64,000 nucleotides of DNA, taken from positions 25,598 through 89,597 of the forward strand of contig JABFRB010000009.1 of assembly GCA_013141385.1 (NCBI GenBank). The letters are read 5' to 3'. Position 1 is the first letter of the stretch. Every line of letters begins with the position of its first letter. The translations under genes were made by a program, and so were the position numbers. This DNA comes from Bacteroidales bacterium. Its GTDB lineage: Bacteria; Bacteroidota; Bacteroidia; Bacteroidales; Tenuifilaceae. This document shows positions 37,575-45,339 of this stretch, in pieces. The notes beneath the pieces are model-generated. The model was not told where the DNA came from. It made no database searches and saw only the letters and a program-made list of their open reading frames with translations.

Positions 37575-38415
37575 TGTTGGGCGCTGGGTTTATTTTTTTT
37601 GTCTTTATCAATCCATAAATTATAAATCCAGTTCCTACTACAAGGTAAGGAAGGCTCAAAAGTTGTCCCATATTGAATGTCATTCTATCTTCAAATCCGA
37701 CTTGGTTCTCCTTTACAAATTCGATAAAGAATCGAGCTACAAAAATTAATGTAATTACCAATCCAAAAAAGAATCCATTTTTAAGGTTTTCTCGTCTTGT
37801 TTTATAAAGATATAACATCAATCCGAATATTAGTAAATAAGAAAACGCTTCATATAGCTGAGCAGGATGTCGTGGCAAATTATCATTTTGTACAAAAATA
37901 AAAGCCCACGGAACATTTGTTGGAATCCCAATTATCTCAGAATTCATCAAGTTGCCAAGTCTTATAAAGCATGCCCCTAAACCTCCAACAATTGCTATTA
38001 AATCAATCGTTTTAATAATTGATTCCTTTGTCTTTTTGGCATAAATAATCAAAGCAATTATTAATCCAAGTGTACCACCATGACTAGCTAATCCTTGAAA
38101 ACCCGAGAATTTATATCCGCCATCAGCAGTCGGTTGAATTGGCAAAATAATTTCTAATGGATGACTAAAATAATAAGAAGGCTCATAAAAAAGGCAATGA
38201 CATAATCTCATTCCGACAAAAATCCCTATAATTCCATAGGTTGATAATTTTTCAAGATGTGTAATTGGAATATTTTCATTCCTAAATATCTCCTTAAGAA
38301 TGTAAAAGCAAAGAATCAATCCACATGCAAAAAGTAATCCATAGTATCTAATCGAAATCCCAAAGATATTTACTATCTCAGGGTCAATATTCCAATGTAT
38401 GTAATTTATTATCAT
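37567..38415 (-). CDS. lgt: Prolipoprotein diacylglyceryl transferase
   Basis: Transfers diacylglycerol from phosphatidylglycerol to the lipobox cysteine of prolipoproteins in the inner membrane. The 282-aa protein has seven TM helices, the ASHGG histidine segment, the signature FIRLGNLMNSEIIG (Lgt motif with Arg, Asn and Glu) and RHPAQLYEA. It is a housekeeping function found inside a vitamin B12 import operon and flanked on both sides by palindromic elements (37461-37574 and 38475-38727), suggesting it arrived as an inserted unit. The five lipoproteins in this window would be its substrates. Whether this is the sole copy in the genome is unknown. Confidence 0.93.
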   Translation of the reverse strand: MIINYIHWNIDPEIVNIFGISIRYYGLLFACGLILCFYILKEIFRNENIPITHLEKLSTYGIIGIFVGMRLCHCLFYEPSYYFSHPLEIILPIQPTADGGYKFSGFQGLASHGGTLGLIIALIIYAKKTKESIIKTIDLIAIVGGLGACFIRLGNLMNSEIIGIPTNVPWAFIFVQNDNLPRHPAQLYEAFSYLLIFGLMLYLYKTRRENLKNGFFFGLVITLIFVARFFIEFVKENQVGFEDRMTFNMGQLLSLPYLVVGTGFIIYGLIKTKKINPAPNTR

Positions 38416-38474
38416 AAGTTTTTATTGTTTCGTAGCATTTCTTAACCTTGCGGCCAACTACCTATTAATTATGA

Positions 38475-38727
38475 GAATTAAGGGTTTAATCAATAACTCC
38501 TCCTTTTTTAAGGCGGAGACTGTAATCATTAAATCTTTATGGGCTTTAGCCCTCTATTTTGTTTATGTCTTTTAAGTAATCTTCTAAAAAGTGATAAATG
38601 TTGGTCTCATTATATTCTGTCATTAGTAATCTAATCAATGTTGGGCTAAAGCCCAATGCCCTTTTTCTCTTTGACTCCGCCTTTTAGAGGCGGAGTTATT
38701 GATTGTGTTTTATTAAACCTTTAATTC
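38475..38727. mobile_element. MITE-like palindromic element between btuF and lgt
   Basis: A 253-bp non-coding element with long imperfect terminal inverted repeats: left GAATTAAGGGTTTAATCAAT continuing to 38521, right its counterpart 38673-38727. Each arm contains its own ACTCCGCC/GGCGGAGT hairpin. Two internal hairpins (GGGCTTTAGCCC at 38541-38552 and TTGGGCTAAAGCCCAA at 38641-38656) are complementary to each other. It ends 3 bp before the btuF stop codon. Confidence 0.7.
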
Positions 38728-38730
38728 GCA

Positions 38731-39549
38731 TTAATTATAAATTAGTTTGGTGAGTTCTTCTACAACATCAATAAAAGTAACAGGAGTGGGGCTGCAAGCT
38801 TTATCGGAATCGATAATAAATATTTTTTTATTTTTTGCAGCATTTAGCTGTTTGCTCGAAGTCCATCTATCTTTTTCCTCTTCTGCAAGAATACCCATTG
38901 TTACAATAACAATAACATCAGGATTTCTAAGAAAAACACTTTCGCGAGTCATAGTTCCTTTTTGCAAGTCCGATGCAATATTTTCTCCACCAGCAAAAGT
39001 TATAAAATCGTTCATAAAAGTATTGGGCATCACTGTAAATATTGGCTTTGTTCCAATCTCGAAAAAAATCCTTGGTTTATTGCCTTTTGGGATATTGCTT
39101 ATGATGCTATCCAATCGATGTTTCTGTTTTTTTATGATTTGATCAGCTACTAGTGTTTTCCCAGTATATTCAGCTACCTGCCTTAGGTTCTGGCATATCT
39201 CTTCATACGATTTTGTTGTTTGAAAAGCAATAACTTTAACCCCTGCCTTTTTTAATGTTTCAATGGCTTCAGGAGTTGTAATTGTTGTGGTTAACACCAA
39301 ATCAGGTCTTAACATAATTACTTTTTCAATGTTTACATCTACGGCAGATGCCACCACCTCTTTATTATCTTTTATAGCAAAATCGCAGTAGCTTGTGCAG
39401 CCAACTAATTTATCGTTTGCGCTTAGTAGATATATTTCTTGTGTAATTGATCTCGATAGAGATACTATACGATTGTAGGTTTGCGAATAAGATGAAATGT
39501 TATAAACTAAAGTAAAGATGGCTACTAAATAGATTTTTTTGTAGTTCAT
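38731..39549 (-). CDS. btuF: Periplasmic cobalamin-binding protein BtuF-like
   Basis: Substrate-binding component for corrinoid import: signal peptide about 1-22, then two Rossmann-like lobes joined by a long helix (class III, PF01497). Recognisable segments are NRIVSLSRSITQEIYLLSA, RPDLVLTTT, and the C-terminal lobe GGENIAS and RNPDVIVIV. At 272 aa it is family length. It is the first gene after the second cobalamin riboswitch. The permease and ATPase genes follow after the lgt insertion. Confidence 0.9.
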   Translation of the reverse strand: MNYKKIYLVAIFTLVYNISSYSQTYNRIVSLSRSITQEIYLLSANDKLVGCTSYCDFAIKDNKEVVASAVDVNIEKVIMLRPDLVLTTTITTPEAIETLKKAGVKVIAFQTTKSYEEICQNLRQVAEYTGKTLVADQIIKKQKHRLDSIISNIPKGNKPRIFFEIGTKPIFTVMPNTFMNDFITFAGGENIASDLQKGTMTRESVFLRNPDVIVIVTMGILAEEEKDRWTSSKQLNAAKNKKIFIIDSDKACSPTPVTFIDVVEELTKLIYN

Positions 39550-39667
39550 AAAAATTAAATTCTATAAATGATAAATACAATTAACAGCTAATTGCTTTTA
39601 ATAAAATTTTGGGAAACAGTGTGATAATAAATTAAACTTTTTCCCGAAGTCCTACATTAGGATCATT

Positions 39668-39850
39668 ATTGGCAGGTCTTCTGGCTTGTTCCATCTTTTG
39701 CGGCCTTCCCATCCGGCTAATTCCGAAAAGTGGCATCGGGATACAAAAGATTAAATAGAACTTACAGCTGCGGGAACAGCTCCGGATTTAAACCGGATTC
39801 CCATTTTAAGGATATTCCAGTAATGGAATAATTCCACCAAACGTTACAAA
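39668..39850 (-). ncRNA. Cobalamin riboswitch upstream of btuF
   Basis: On the minus strand the B12-box AGCCAGAAGACCTGCCA (39670-39686) is preceded by GATGGGAAGGCCGC, the GAGCTGTTCCCGCAGCTGTA segment and AATGGGAATCCGG, in the same order as the btuB riboswitch. About 120 nt separate it from the btuF ATG, longer than the 30-nt leader at btuB, so the expression platform probably differs. Confidence 0.95.
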
Positions 39851-39945
39851 GATAGGTTAAAATAAGCGAAAAGGGTATTATGCAATTGATAATTAATTTA
39901 AGTTGCTAGTGTTATGTTAATTCTGAATTAATGCCTTTATAATTT

Positions 39946-39963
39946 AGACGGGTTAACCCGTCT
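39946..39963. promoter_or_regulatory. Perfect 18-bp palindrome upstream of the btuF riboswitch
   Basis: AGACGGGTTAACCCGTCT reads identically on both strands. It lies between the stop of the DUF4384 gene and the riboswitch, near where the btuF promoter is expected. It could be a dimeric regulator site or the stem of a short terminator for the upstream gene. Confidence 0.45.
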
Positions 39964-40024
39964 GTTATACTCCTAATAGTATGATTAATCTAGCAGTAAT
40001 AAGTTAATTTGATTACATCACAAC

Positions 40025-40822
40025 CTAGTAAATCACAAACGAAACGAACTGGCTATACCTTTTATCGGGAGAAATGCTAAATAGCCATGATGATACCTCC
40101 TCAAAGCTAGTGTTTTGATCTTCTCCATGATATTTAACATAAGGTATTCGCTCCTTGGTGAAAACGAATACTAATTTATTCTTTTCAGGTTCCTTTGATG
40201 TTTTCTCTAAAGGATAATCGATATTTGGGTTAAGTGGGAATGTATATGATTTTCCACCTTCCAGAAACTGTTGCTTTTCGTAAGGATTTGGGTATGTTAA
40301 GGAGGCCTCCTTTTCGTAAATATTAAAGATATTGATATAACAGTCAATTGATGGAATAACGGTAAAGGTTAACTTCTCATTATTCTGATACCCTTGTTTT
40401 ATACCATTTATGGCAACATTAAAGGCAGGATCTGGACTGGTTTTGTATAGTATTACTGAGGCATCGATGGTTACCTCAATGTAAAAATTCTTAAACTCAT
40501 CTAATCCTTTGGAATATTGCGCTGTGTAATCCTGCACTGCACCTCGAATTTCCGATTGCTTATCGGACATAAAGACCTCCTCAAACTTGCTTCCAATCTC
40601 ACTCTTGAATAGCATATCATATGATCTGATATTCTCTGAAACTCCTGCTTTTTTAAGAGCATCCACTTTGGCTTCGGCTAACGCCTTCTGCTTTGCAGTC
40701 TCTTCGCTAACATCACCCGTAATACTGTATCGCCCTTTTGCTCCTTGGATATGCTTAATTTCTTGAGAACTGGAGGCTAAGGATATAATTATAAGTACTG
40801 CTATAAGGGTAATTTTTTGCAT
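40025..40822 (-). CDS. Secreted DUF4384 domain protein
   Basis: Exported protein of 265 residues when started at the internal ATG 40822 (MQKITLIAVLIIISLASS, a clean signal peptide). A longer frame to 40915 adds an unlikely N-terminus. A middle LPP20/FlgT-like segment (KALAEAKVDALKKAGV) is followed by a DUF4384 beta domain (about 150-235; YQNNEKLTFTVIPSIDCYIN; FVFTKERIPYVKY). DUF4384 domains occur in envelope and serine/threonine-kinase-linked proteins, and no function is established. It is separated from trpB by a strong hairpin and probably transcribed alone. Confidence 0.75.
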   Translation of the reverse strand: MQKITLIAVLIIISLASSSQEIKHIQGAKGRYSITGDVSEETAKQKALAEAKVDALKKAGVSENIRSYDMLFKSEIGSKFEEVFMSDKQSEIRGAVQDYTAQYSKGLDEFKNFYIEVTIDASVILYKTSPDPAFNVAINGIKQGYQNNEKLTFTVIPSIDCYINIFNIYEKEASLTYPNPYEKQQFLEGGKSYTFPLNPNIDYPLEKTSKEPEKNKLVFVFTKERIPYVKYHGEDQNTSFEEVSSWLFSISPDKRYSQFVSFVIY

Positions 40823-40908
40823 GGCATTAGATTTTTTTTTCGTAGTAAAGATATTTAAAATTGAATTACGAATAGTATGCCAAAAAAATGAAAAGTATAA
40901 AACATATC

Positions 40909-40977
40909 TGAACAATGATTAACGAAATTCAACACCCTCAACTGTATTCAACTTCCGAAATCGTTAATCATTGTTCA
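40909..40977 (-). terminator. Hairpin between trpB and the DUF4384 gene
   Basis: A perfect 17-bp inverted repeat (TGAACAATGATTAACGA at 40909-40925 and its complement at 40961-40977) with a 35-nt loop lies about 30 nt after the trpB stop on the minus strand. It probably ends or stabilises the trpB transcript. Confidence 0.6.
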
Positions 40978-41006
40978 AAATTAATTTTTAGAAAAAGACT
41001 TTAGGG

Positions 41007-42212
41007 CTACTCATCCAAATCCCTATCCACATCCTTATCGCCTCTTCCCGATAAATTAACTATAGCCAACATCTCCTTATTCTTAAGTACTTTTGCTGCA
41101 AGGGCAATTGCGTGCGATGATTCAATGGCGGGTGTTATACCCTCAAGCCTAGAAAGTAGCTTAAACGCATCAATTGCATCGTTATCAGTAACAGGGATGT
41201 AACACGCCCTATTACTATCTTTTAAATAAGCATGTTGTGGGCTAATGCCAGGATAATCCAACCCGGCAGCAATAGAGTGAGACTCTATAGGATTCCCTTC
41301 ATCATCCACTAAACAGTAGGAATATGTTCCCTGAAATACTGCGGGTTTTCCAAAGGTCAGTGTTGCTGCTGTATTATCCTTTGTTGCTTCGCCACCACCT
41401 TCGGCTCCATATATCTGAACCTCCTTATCATTTAAAAAACCCGAAAATAGACCTATTGCATTTGAGCCGCCACCAATACAAGCAAAAATTGCTTGAGGTA
41501 GCCTTCCCTCATGGTTAAGGATTTGGTTACGAGCCTCCTGACCGATAACACTTTGGAAATACCCGACCATTCTTGGGTAAGGATGAGGTCCAACCTGCGA
41601 ACCCAGCATATAAAATGAGGTGGGATGCTCAATATAATACCCTAACGCAACATCAACCGCATCCTTTAGCGTTGCAGTACCCATTTCTGTTGGGATAAGT
41701 TCGGCTCCAAGCAGTTTTATTCTACTCACATTTAACGCTTGGCGTTTAATATCCTTTGCGCCCATAAATATCTTACACGGAATTCCCATTAATGCAGCTG
41801 CGGTTGCTGTTGCAACTCCATGCTGACCAGCTCCAGTTTCGGCAATAATCTCTTTTGCTCCCATTCGCTTCGCAACAAGAATTTGTCCAATGCAATTGTT
41901 TATCTTATGAGACCCAGTGTGGTTAAGATCTTCGCGTTTCAGATATATTGTAGATCCTACATATTCTGAAAGTCTTTTGGCGTAATATAGAGGCGATGGG
42001 CGACCAACAAACTGCTTTAGGTAGTGAATATACTCTTTATTAAACGAGGGATCTTTAACTAATGAATCGAACGTATTTGCTAAGTTCATCAAAGGTTTAG
42101 CCAATACATCAGGAACATATGCTCCTCCATAATTGCCATAAGTACCATTAAAAGTTAGCATTTCCGAAAGGGGCGATACTATAATATCTTTTTTTACTAT
42201 TGTTGTTTCCAT
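41007..42212 (-). CDS. trpB: Tryptophan synthase beta chain (orphan)
   Basis: PLP enzyme joining indole and serine to make tryptophan. The 401-aa protein is of the TrpB1 type that pairs with TrpA: GTYGNYGGAYVPDVL near 23-37, PLP lysine Lys103 in HTGSHKINN, and the C-terminal NLSGRGDKDVD. No trpA or other trp gene is adjacent, so the alpha subunit must be elsewhere or this copy salvages free indole. A Trp-rich leader ORF plus terminator hairpin (42781-42909) lies about 0.6 kb upstream on the same strand, implying control by tryptophan supply. Confidence 0.96.
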   Translation of the reverse strand: METTIVKKDIIVSPLSEMLTFNGTYGNYGGAYVPDVLAKPLMNLANTFDSLVKDPSFNKEYIHYLKQFVGRPSPLYYAKRLSEYVGSTIYLKREDLNHTGSHKINNCIGQILVAKRMGAKEIIAETGAGQHGVATATAAALMGIPCKIFMGAKDIKRQALNVSRIKLLGAELIPTEMGTATLKDAVDVALGYYIEHPTSFYMLGSQVGPHPYPRMVGYFQSVIGQEARNQILNHEGRLPQAIFACIGGGSNAIGLFSGFLNDKEVQIYGAEGGGEATKDNTAATLTFGKPAVFQGTYSYCLVDDEGNPIESHSIAAGLDYPGISPQHAYLKDSNRACYIPVTDNDAIDAFKLLSRLEGITPAIESSHAIALAAKVLKNKEMLAIVNLSGRGDKDVDRDLDE

Positions 42213-42359
42213 GACTATTAATTATTTAAAGGTTAAACATGGAGGCGCAAAGAACAAGGATGATAATTTAGTGAGATATTATTCTTGATGCTCACAATGT
42301 TCTAAGGTTCTATGCTTTTTGATTTAATTTTGACTATGATTGATTATATATAAGGGGTG

Positions 42360-42470
42360 ATTACGAATAATCACAAGCACCCACGTAGGGCGCAAAAATT
42401 TAGATGGCGGGGAAGCCCCGCCAGAGCCATGCCCATACAATTGTGGATTGTGCTTGTGGACTCACAAGGT
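42360..42470. repeat. Hairpin-forming segment in the trpB leader region
   Basis: AAGCACCCACG pairs partly with a downstream GTGCTTGT, enclosing a GC-rich GGCGGGG-AAG-CCCCGCC hairpin (about 42404-42421). It stands out from the AT-rich background. It lies between the trp attenuator and trpB and would be part of the trpB transcript if that starts at the attenuator. Confidence 0.5.
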
Positions 42471-42574
42471 GAGAGTTCTGAAACTTGATATGATATTTAT
42501 TAAATCCCATTATCCTTTTTTAGGAGTATATTGAACTTGAGTGAAAAATATGAAAGCAAGTTGCCATATATTAT

Positions 42575-42752
42575 TTAACGTGAACTCGATGTAAGCCTAA
42601 CATATTGACTCTAAGCATAGCGTTAGATTGTTGCTTTGTCATGCTGAACGGAGTGAAATCCGAAGGATTCGCTGAAAGCAACCATCTGTTTTATAAGTGA
42701 TTAGATCCTTTGCTTCGCTCAAGAGACATCTTACATTGAACTGACTTTGTTT
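42575..42752 (-). mobile_element. MITE-like element, copy 2, between trp attenuator and trpB
   Basis: Terminal inverted repeats TTAACGTGAACTCGATGTAAG (21 nt region 42575-42595, only the core counted) and CTTACATTGAACTGACTTTG (42730-42749). The interior contains the TGTCATGCTGAACGGAGTGA core. Same family as the elements at 8049, 43001 and 44532. No coding capacity. Confidence 0.7.
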
Positions 42753-42783
42753 AAGTATCTTAATCGTAATAATTTATAAAAAG

Positions 42784-42816
42784 ATAAAGGCCGCAGGGGT
42801 TTCCTGCGGCCTTTAT
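42784..42816 (-). terminator. Attenuator terminator hairpin of the trp leader
   Basis: A perfect 14-bp GC-rich stem (ATAAAGGCCGCAGG at 42784-42797 with CCTGCGGCCTTTAT at 42803-42816) is followed on the minus strand by TTTATCTTTTT. It sits about 25 nt after the stop of the Trp-rich leader ORF. A second hairpin GCCATT-ACC-AATGGC (42818-42832) immediately precedes it and can act in the alternative fold. Confidence 0.8.
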
Positions 42817-42840
42817 CGCCATTGGTAATGGCAAATTAGG

Positions 42841-42909
42841 TTAACGCCCCCATATTTGGAAGATTTTACTGTGCCACCACCATGAAATATTTGAAAGCGT
42901 TAAAATCAT
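42841..42909 (-). CDS. trpL: trp operon leader peptide with three consecutive Trp codons
   Basis: A 22-codon ORF on the minus strand starting ATG at 42909 and stopping TAA at 42841. It encodes SWWWHSK in the middle (three TGG codons in a row, 42874-42882) and a fourth Trp in IWGR just before the stop. This is the hallmark of a translation-coupled tryptophan attenuator: ribosome stalling at the TGG run would alter pairing of the following RNA. The TGG run (GGTGGTGG) can pair with CCATTACC at 42821-42828 region, which otherwise forms the hairpin before the terminator. Transcription runs toward the orphan trpB. Too short for ordinary gene finding. Confidence 0.82.
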   Translation of the reverse strand: MILTLSNISWWWHSKIFQIWGR

Positions 42910-42930
42910 ACTTTAAACTTTTAACTAGAA

Positions 42931-42938
42931 CAAAAATA
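42931..42938 (-). promoter_or_regulatory. Candidate -7 box for the trp leader transcript
   Basis: TATTTTTG on the minus strand matches TAnnTTTG and would start transcription about 15 nt before the leader ATG. A TTTG word lies 16 nt further upstream, shorter than the usual ~19-nt spacing, so the -33 assignment is weak. Confidence 0.45.
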
Positions 42939-43000
42939 ATCTTTTTTTTAAACGCAAATACTTTAATAAGGAAATAATTTTATTTTTTTTAGAAACTATC

Positions 43001-43312
43001 TTATGTTAATGTGAGTTCGATGTAAGCATAACATATTGATCTTAAATATAGTGTTAAATCGTTGCTTTGTCATGCTGAACGGAGTGAAGCATCTAAGTTC
43101 CTCCGCTTCGCTCAGGATGACAGGGGGAGATCCTTCGCTTCGCTCAGAACCGAGTTTGCGAGTTCGGCCGAACTTAGATCTTTTAATCTGGCGCAGCCAC
43201 TAGTTCACCTTTACTCTTCTGGTTAATCGGTAGTGAAAATTAATACTTTTAATTGAATGCAAATCTAAAGGCGCAGCCAATGATATCTTACATCGAACTA
43301 ACGTTATGTTAA
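43001..43312 (-). mobile_element. MITE-like element, copy 3 (long form)
   Basis: 312-bp element. The left end carries GTGAGTTCGATGTAAG (43011-43026) and the right end CTTACATCGAACTAACGTTA (43287-43306), a near-perfect terminal inverted repeat. The interior has the TGTCATGCTGAACGGAGTGA core plus an extra internal palindromic stretch (43110-43170). The remaining spacer 43313-43678 is AT-rich without recognised features. Confidence 0.75.
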
Positions 43313-43678
43313 CTATTATGGAATAATGTTAACCAATTTAATAAGCCTCGTGTTTGAAATTTATATGTTAAAAATATATGAAGTATTATACTTTCTTAAA
43401 TAGATGTACAGTGCTGTTTGTTTAATCTTGTTTAATTTCAAAATGAACAAAATATAGAAAAAACCGATAATACTCAAAACTTGAAATATGGCCTCATCTT
43501 AGCAAAAATCACTATATGCAGCTAATATGTGAATGAAAATAATTCGATTTGTTTAATAAAAATGAAGTTTTATGAAACTTTTAACTGAATTTTATGTAAT
43601 AAAAATGGTTACATGTTTTATCTTAGTATTAGAATTATAATTCTTATAAAATTATTAATTGAATTAAAATTTAACCTT

Positions 43679-44260
43679 ATGGCACAATTTGTTGCATTCG
43701 ATCAAAATGTTGAGGTTAACAAGGTGACAATTATGTCCGTTGTTAACTCAATGGAAAAAGGAAAAGAAACAAGAATTAGCATCTTGGAGAAAAATGGTAT
43801 TAGTATTGAAAAAAAAGAGTGGTATTCCCAACAGAGTTGGCTTAACGCTTTTAAAGAGATTGCTAATACACTTGGTGATATGAATTTATTCCTGATTGGC
43901 AAAGCAATAATTGATAGCGCGAAGTTTCCTCCAATAAATAATTTAGAGGAAGCTCTGAGGTCTTTGGATATTGCTTACCACATGAACCATAGGCTAAACG
44001 GTAAGGTTATGTTCGATAGCCAAACTGGTACAAAGACAGAGGGAATTGGACACTATAGGCTAACGGATTTCAATGCCGCTGGGAAACACGCAGTAATGGT
44101 TTGCGATAATCCCTACCCAAGTAAATTTGATGAGGGTATAATCACACAGCTTGTTAGAAAGTTTAAAACAACAGCAGCAACGGAATCCATTAAACTCAAT
44201 TTAACAAAGGAAACCCGAATTAAAGGTGGACATTCTTGTACTTATAATATTACTTGGTAA
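43679..44260 (+). CDS. Conserved hypothetical protein, C-terminus like V4R/heme-NO-binding folds
   Basis: A soluble protein of 193 residues when started at ATG 43679 (MAQFVAFDQNVEVN). The frame extends 66 nt upstream through a hydrophobic, AT-coded stretch that does not look genuine. Features: WYSQQSWLNAFKEIANTLGD, AYHMNHRLNG, and a final RIKGGHSCTYNITW that resembles the closing strand of V4R/HNOB-type sensory domains (G-x-x-C-x-y-x-I-x-W). I recognise it as a conserved family without a known function. It stands alone among repeat elements, and a role in small-molecule sensing is only a guess from the C-terminal pattern. Confidence 0.75.
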   Translation: MAQFVAFDQNVEVNKVTIMSVVNSMEKGKETRISILEKNGISIEKKEWYSQQSWLNAFKEIANTLGDMNLFLIGKAIIDSAKFPPINNLEEALRSLDIAYHMNHRLNGKVMFDSQTGTKTEGIGHYRLTDFNAAGKHAVMVCDNPYPSKFDEGIITQLVRKFKTTAATESIKLNLTKETRIKGGHSCTYNITW

Positions 44261-44273
44261 AATTATTAACCTC

Positions 44274-44439
44274 ATAAGGGGGTGTGAAATAGATTATTTT
44301 TGAAAATAGCAATTCATTTTTGTGATTTTTAAAACAATCAAAAAAATTAGCTCTTTAAAAATGCGTGGTTAGGCATTTCAAACAAATTCTTAGTTTTCTT
44401 CAATTATTTGAAAAAGCGCTAAATATTTCACCCCCTTAT
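44274..44439. mobile_element. Small inverted-repeat element after the conserved hypothetical gene
   Basis: ATAAGGGGGTGTGAAAT (44274-44290) and ATTTCACCCCCTTAT (44425-44439) are inverted copies differing by a 2-nt insertion; the 166-bp unit between is non-coding. It begins 14 nt after the stop codon, so it may also act as a transcript end. Confidence 0.55.
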
Positions 44440-44531
44440 CTCTTATCTACACTTTAGTTAAGGATAAACACTCATACTCTTTTCTATAGGATAGAGAACT
44501 TAACCCCTTTCTCTTTTGATCCTTTCTTAGC

Positions 44532-44770
44532 CTAACGTCAGTTCGAAATAAGGAATTATATTGAAGAGTTAAGAATTTAAGACATTATACATTTTTGATT
44601 TTGCATTTATGCAAAATTAAAAACCTCTGTGTTCTCTGTGTTTATCAGTATCAGCAAACATTATTATGGTAAATTTGTATCTTATTAAATCAAGCACTTT
44701 GTTAAGTCCAAAACTTAAAATCTCTGTGTTAAAATCTCTGTGTTAAAACTTATGTCGAACTCAGATTAAC
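44532..44770. mobile_element. MITE-like element, copy 4 (diverged)
   Basis: Ends CTAACGTCAGTTCGAAATAA (44532-44551) and CTTATGTCGAACTCAGATTA (44749-44768) are inverted copies related to the GTTCGATGTAAG family. The interior differs: it has CCTCTGTGTTCTCTGTG and twice AAAATCTCTGTGTT, like the CCGCAGAGGACACAGAG segment near 52787. Confidence 0.55.
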
Positions 44771-44890
44771 CTAAGTTGATGCTTGACAGCAACTAGTAAC
44801 TGGCAATTTGAATTAATTAGTTTTTTCGGATAGCCTCCACAGGGAATAAGTTAGGAATATCCCGTATTGCTTTGATTCTATTGCATAAAA

Positions 44891-45160
44891 ATTACCAAAG
44901 GAATAAATATCGCAAAATGCGATAGTGATGTATGGTGTGGTTAAAAGATTAAACCCCAACCCCTTGAAAAGGGGCAATAACAGAGTTGTGTGATGGTTTT
45001 CTCCTTCACTTCTAAGTTTGATGAGAATTATTAAAGGAATAAATATCGCAAAATGCGATAGTGATGTATGGTGTGTTCATTTGTGTGAGGTTTTAGACCC
45101 CAACCCCTTAAACAAGGAGCAATAACAGAGTAGTGTGGTGGTTTCCCCTCCTTTTTTAAG
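44891..45160. repeat. Tandem ~136-bp repeat (two units)
   Basis: AAAGGAATAAATATCGCAAA, continuing through TGCGATAGTGATGTATGGTG, occurs at 44896-44937 and again at 45032-45073. Each is followed by ACCCCAACCCCTT then CAATAACAGAG (44950-44999 and 45097-45150), the reverse complement of the repeat before cheA. A CCTCCTTTTTTAAGGAGG hairpin follows near 45145-45165. No gene is seen from 44771 to 45339. Confidence 0.75.
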
Positions 45161-45339
45161 GAGGGGTAGGGGAGGTAAATTCAATACAGAAGCTGTTTTC
45201 CTCCCTTTTTTTATGCAGGTGGTAAATTAGGAATACAATGGAAATTGGGCAACAAAATCCCCTGTTCAACGCTATCATGACTTAGGGGAACAGGGGAAGA
45301 GGTGATGGTATTAATTGTGTACCTTTACGAAGTGTTTAT

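Noticed and set aside
40823..40915. Longer N-terminus for the DUF4384 protein
   Set aside because: The extension would place a charged stretch before a clean signal peptide that begins at the internal ATG.
43613..43678. Upstream start for the conserved hypothetical gene
   Set aside because: The added residues are an AT-coded Ile/Leu/Lys run absent from the recalled family N-terminus MAQFV.
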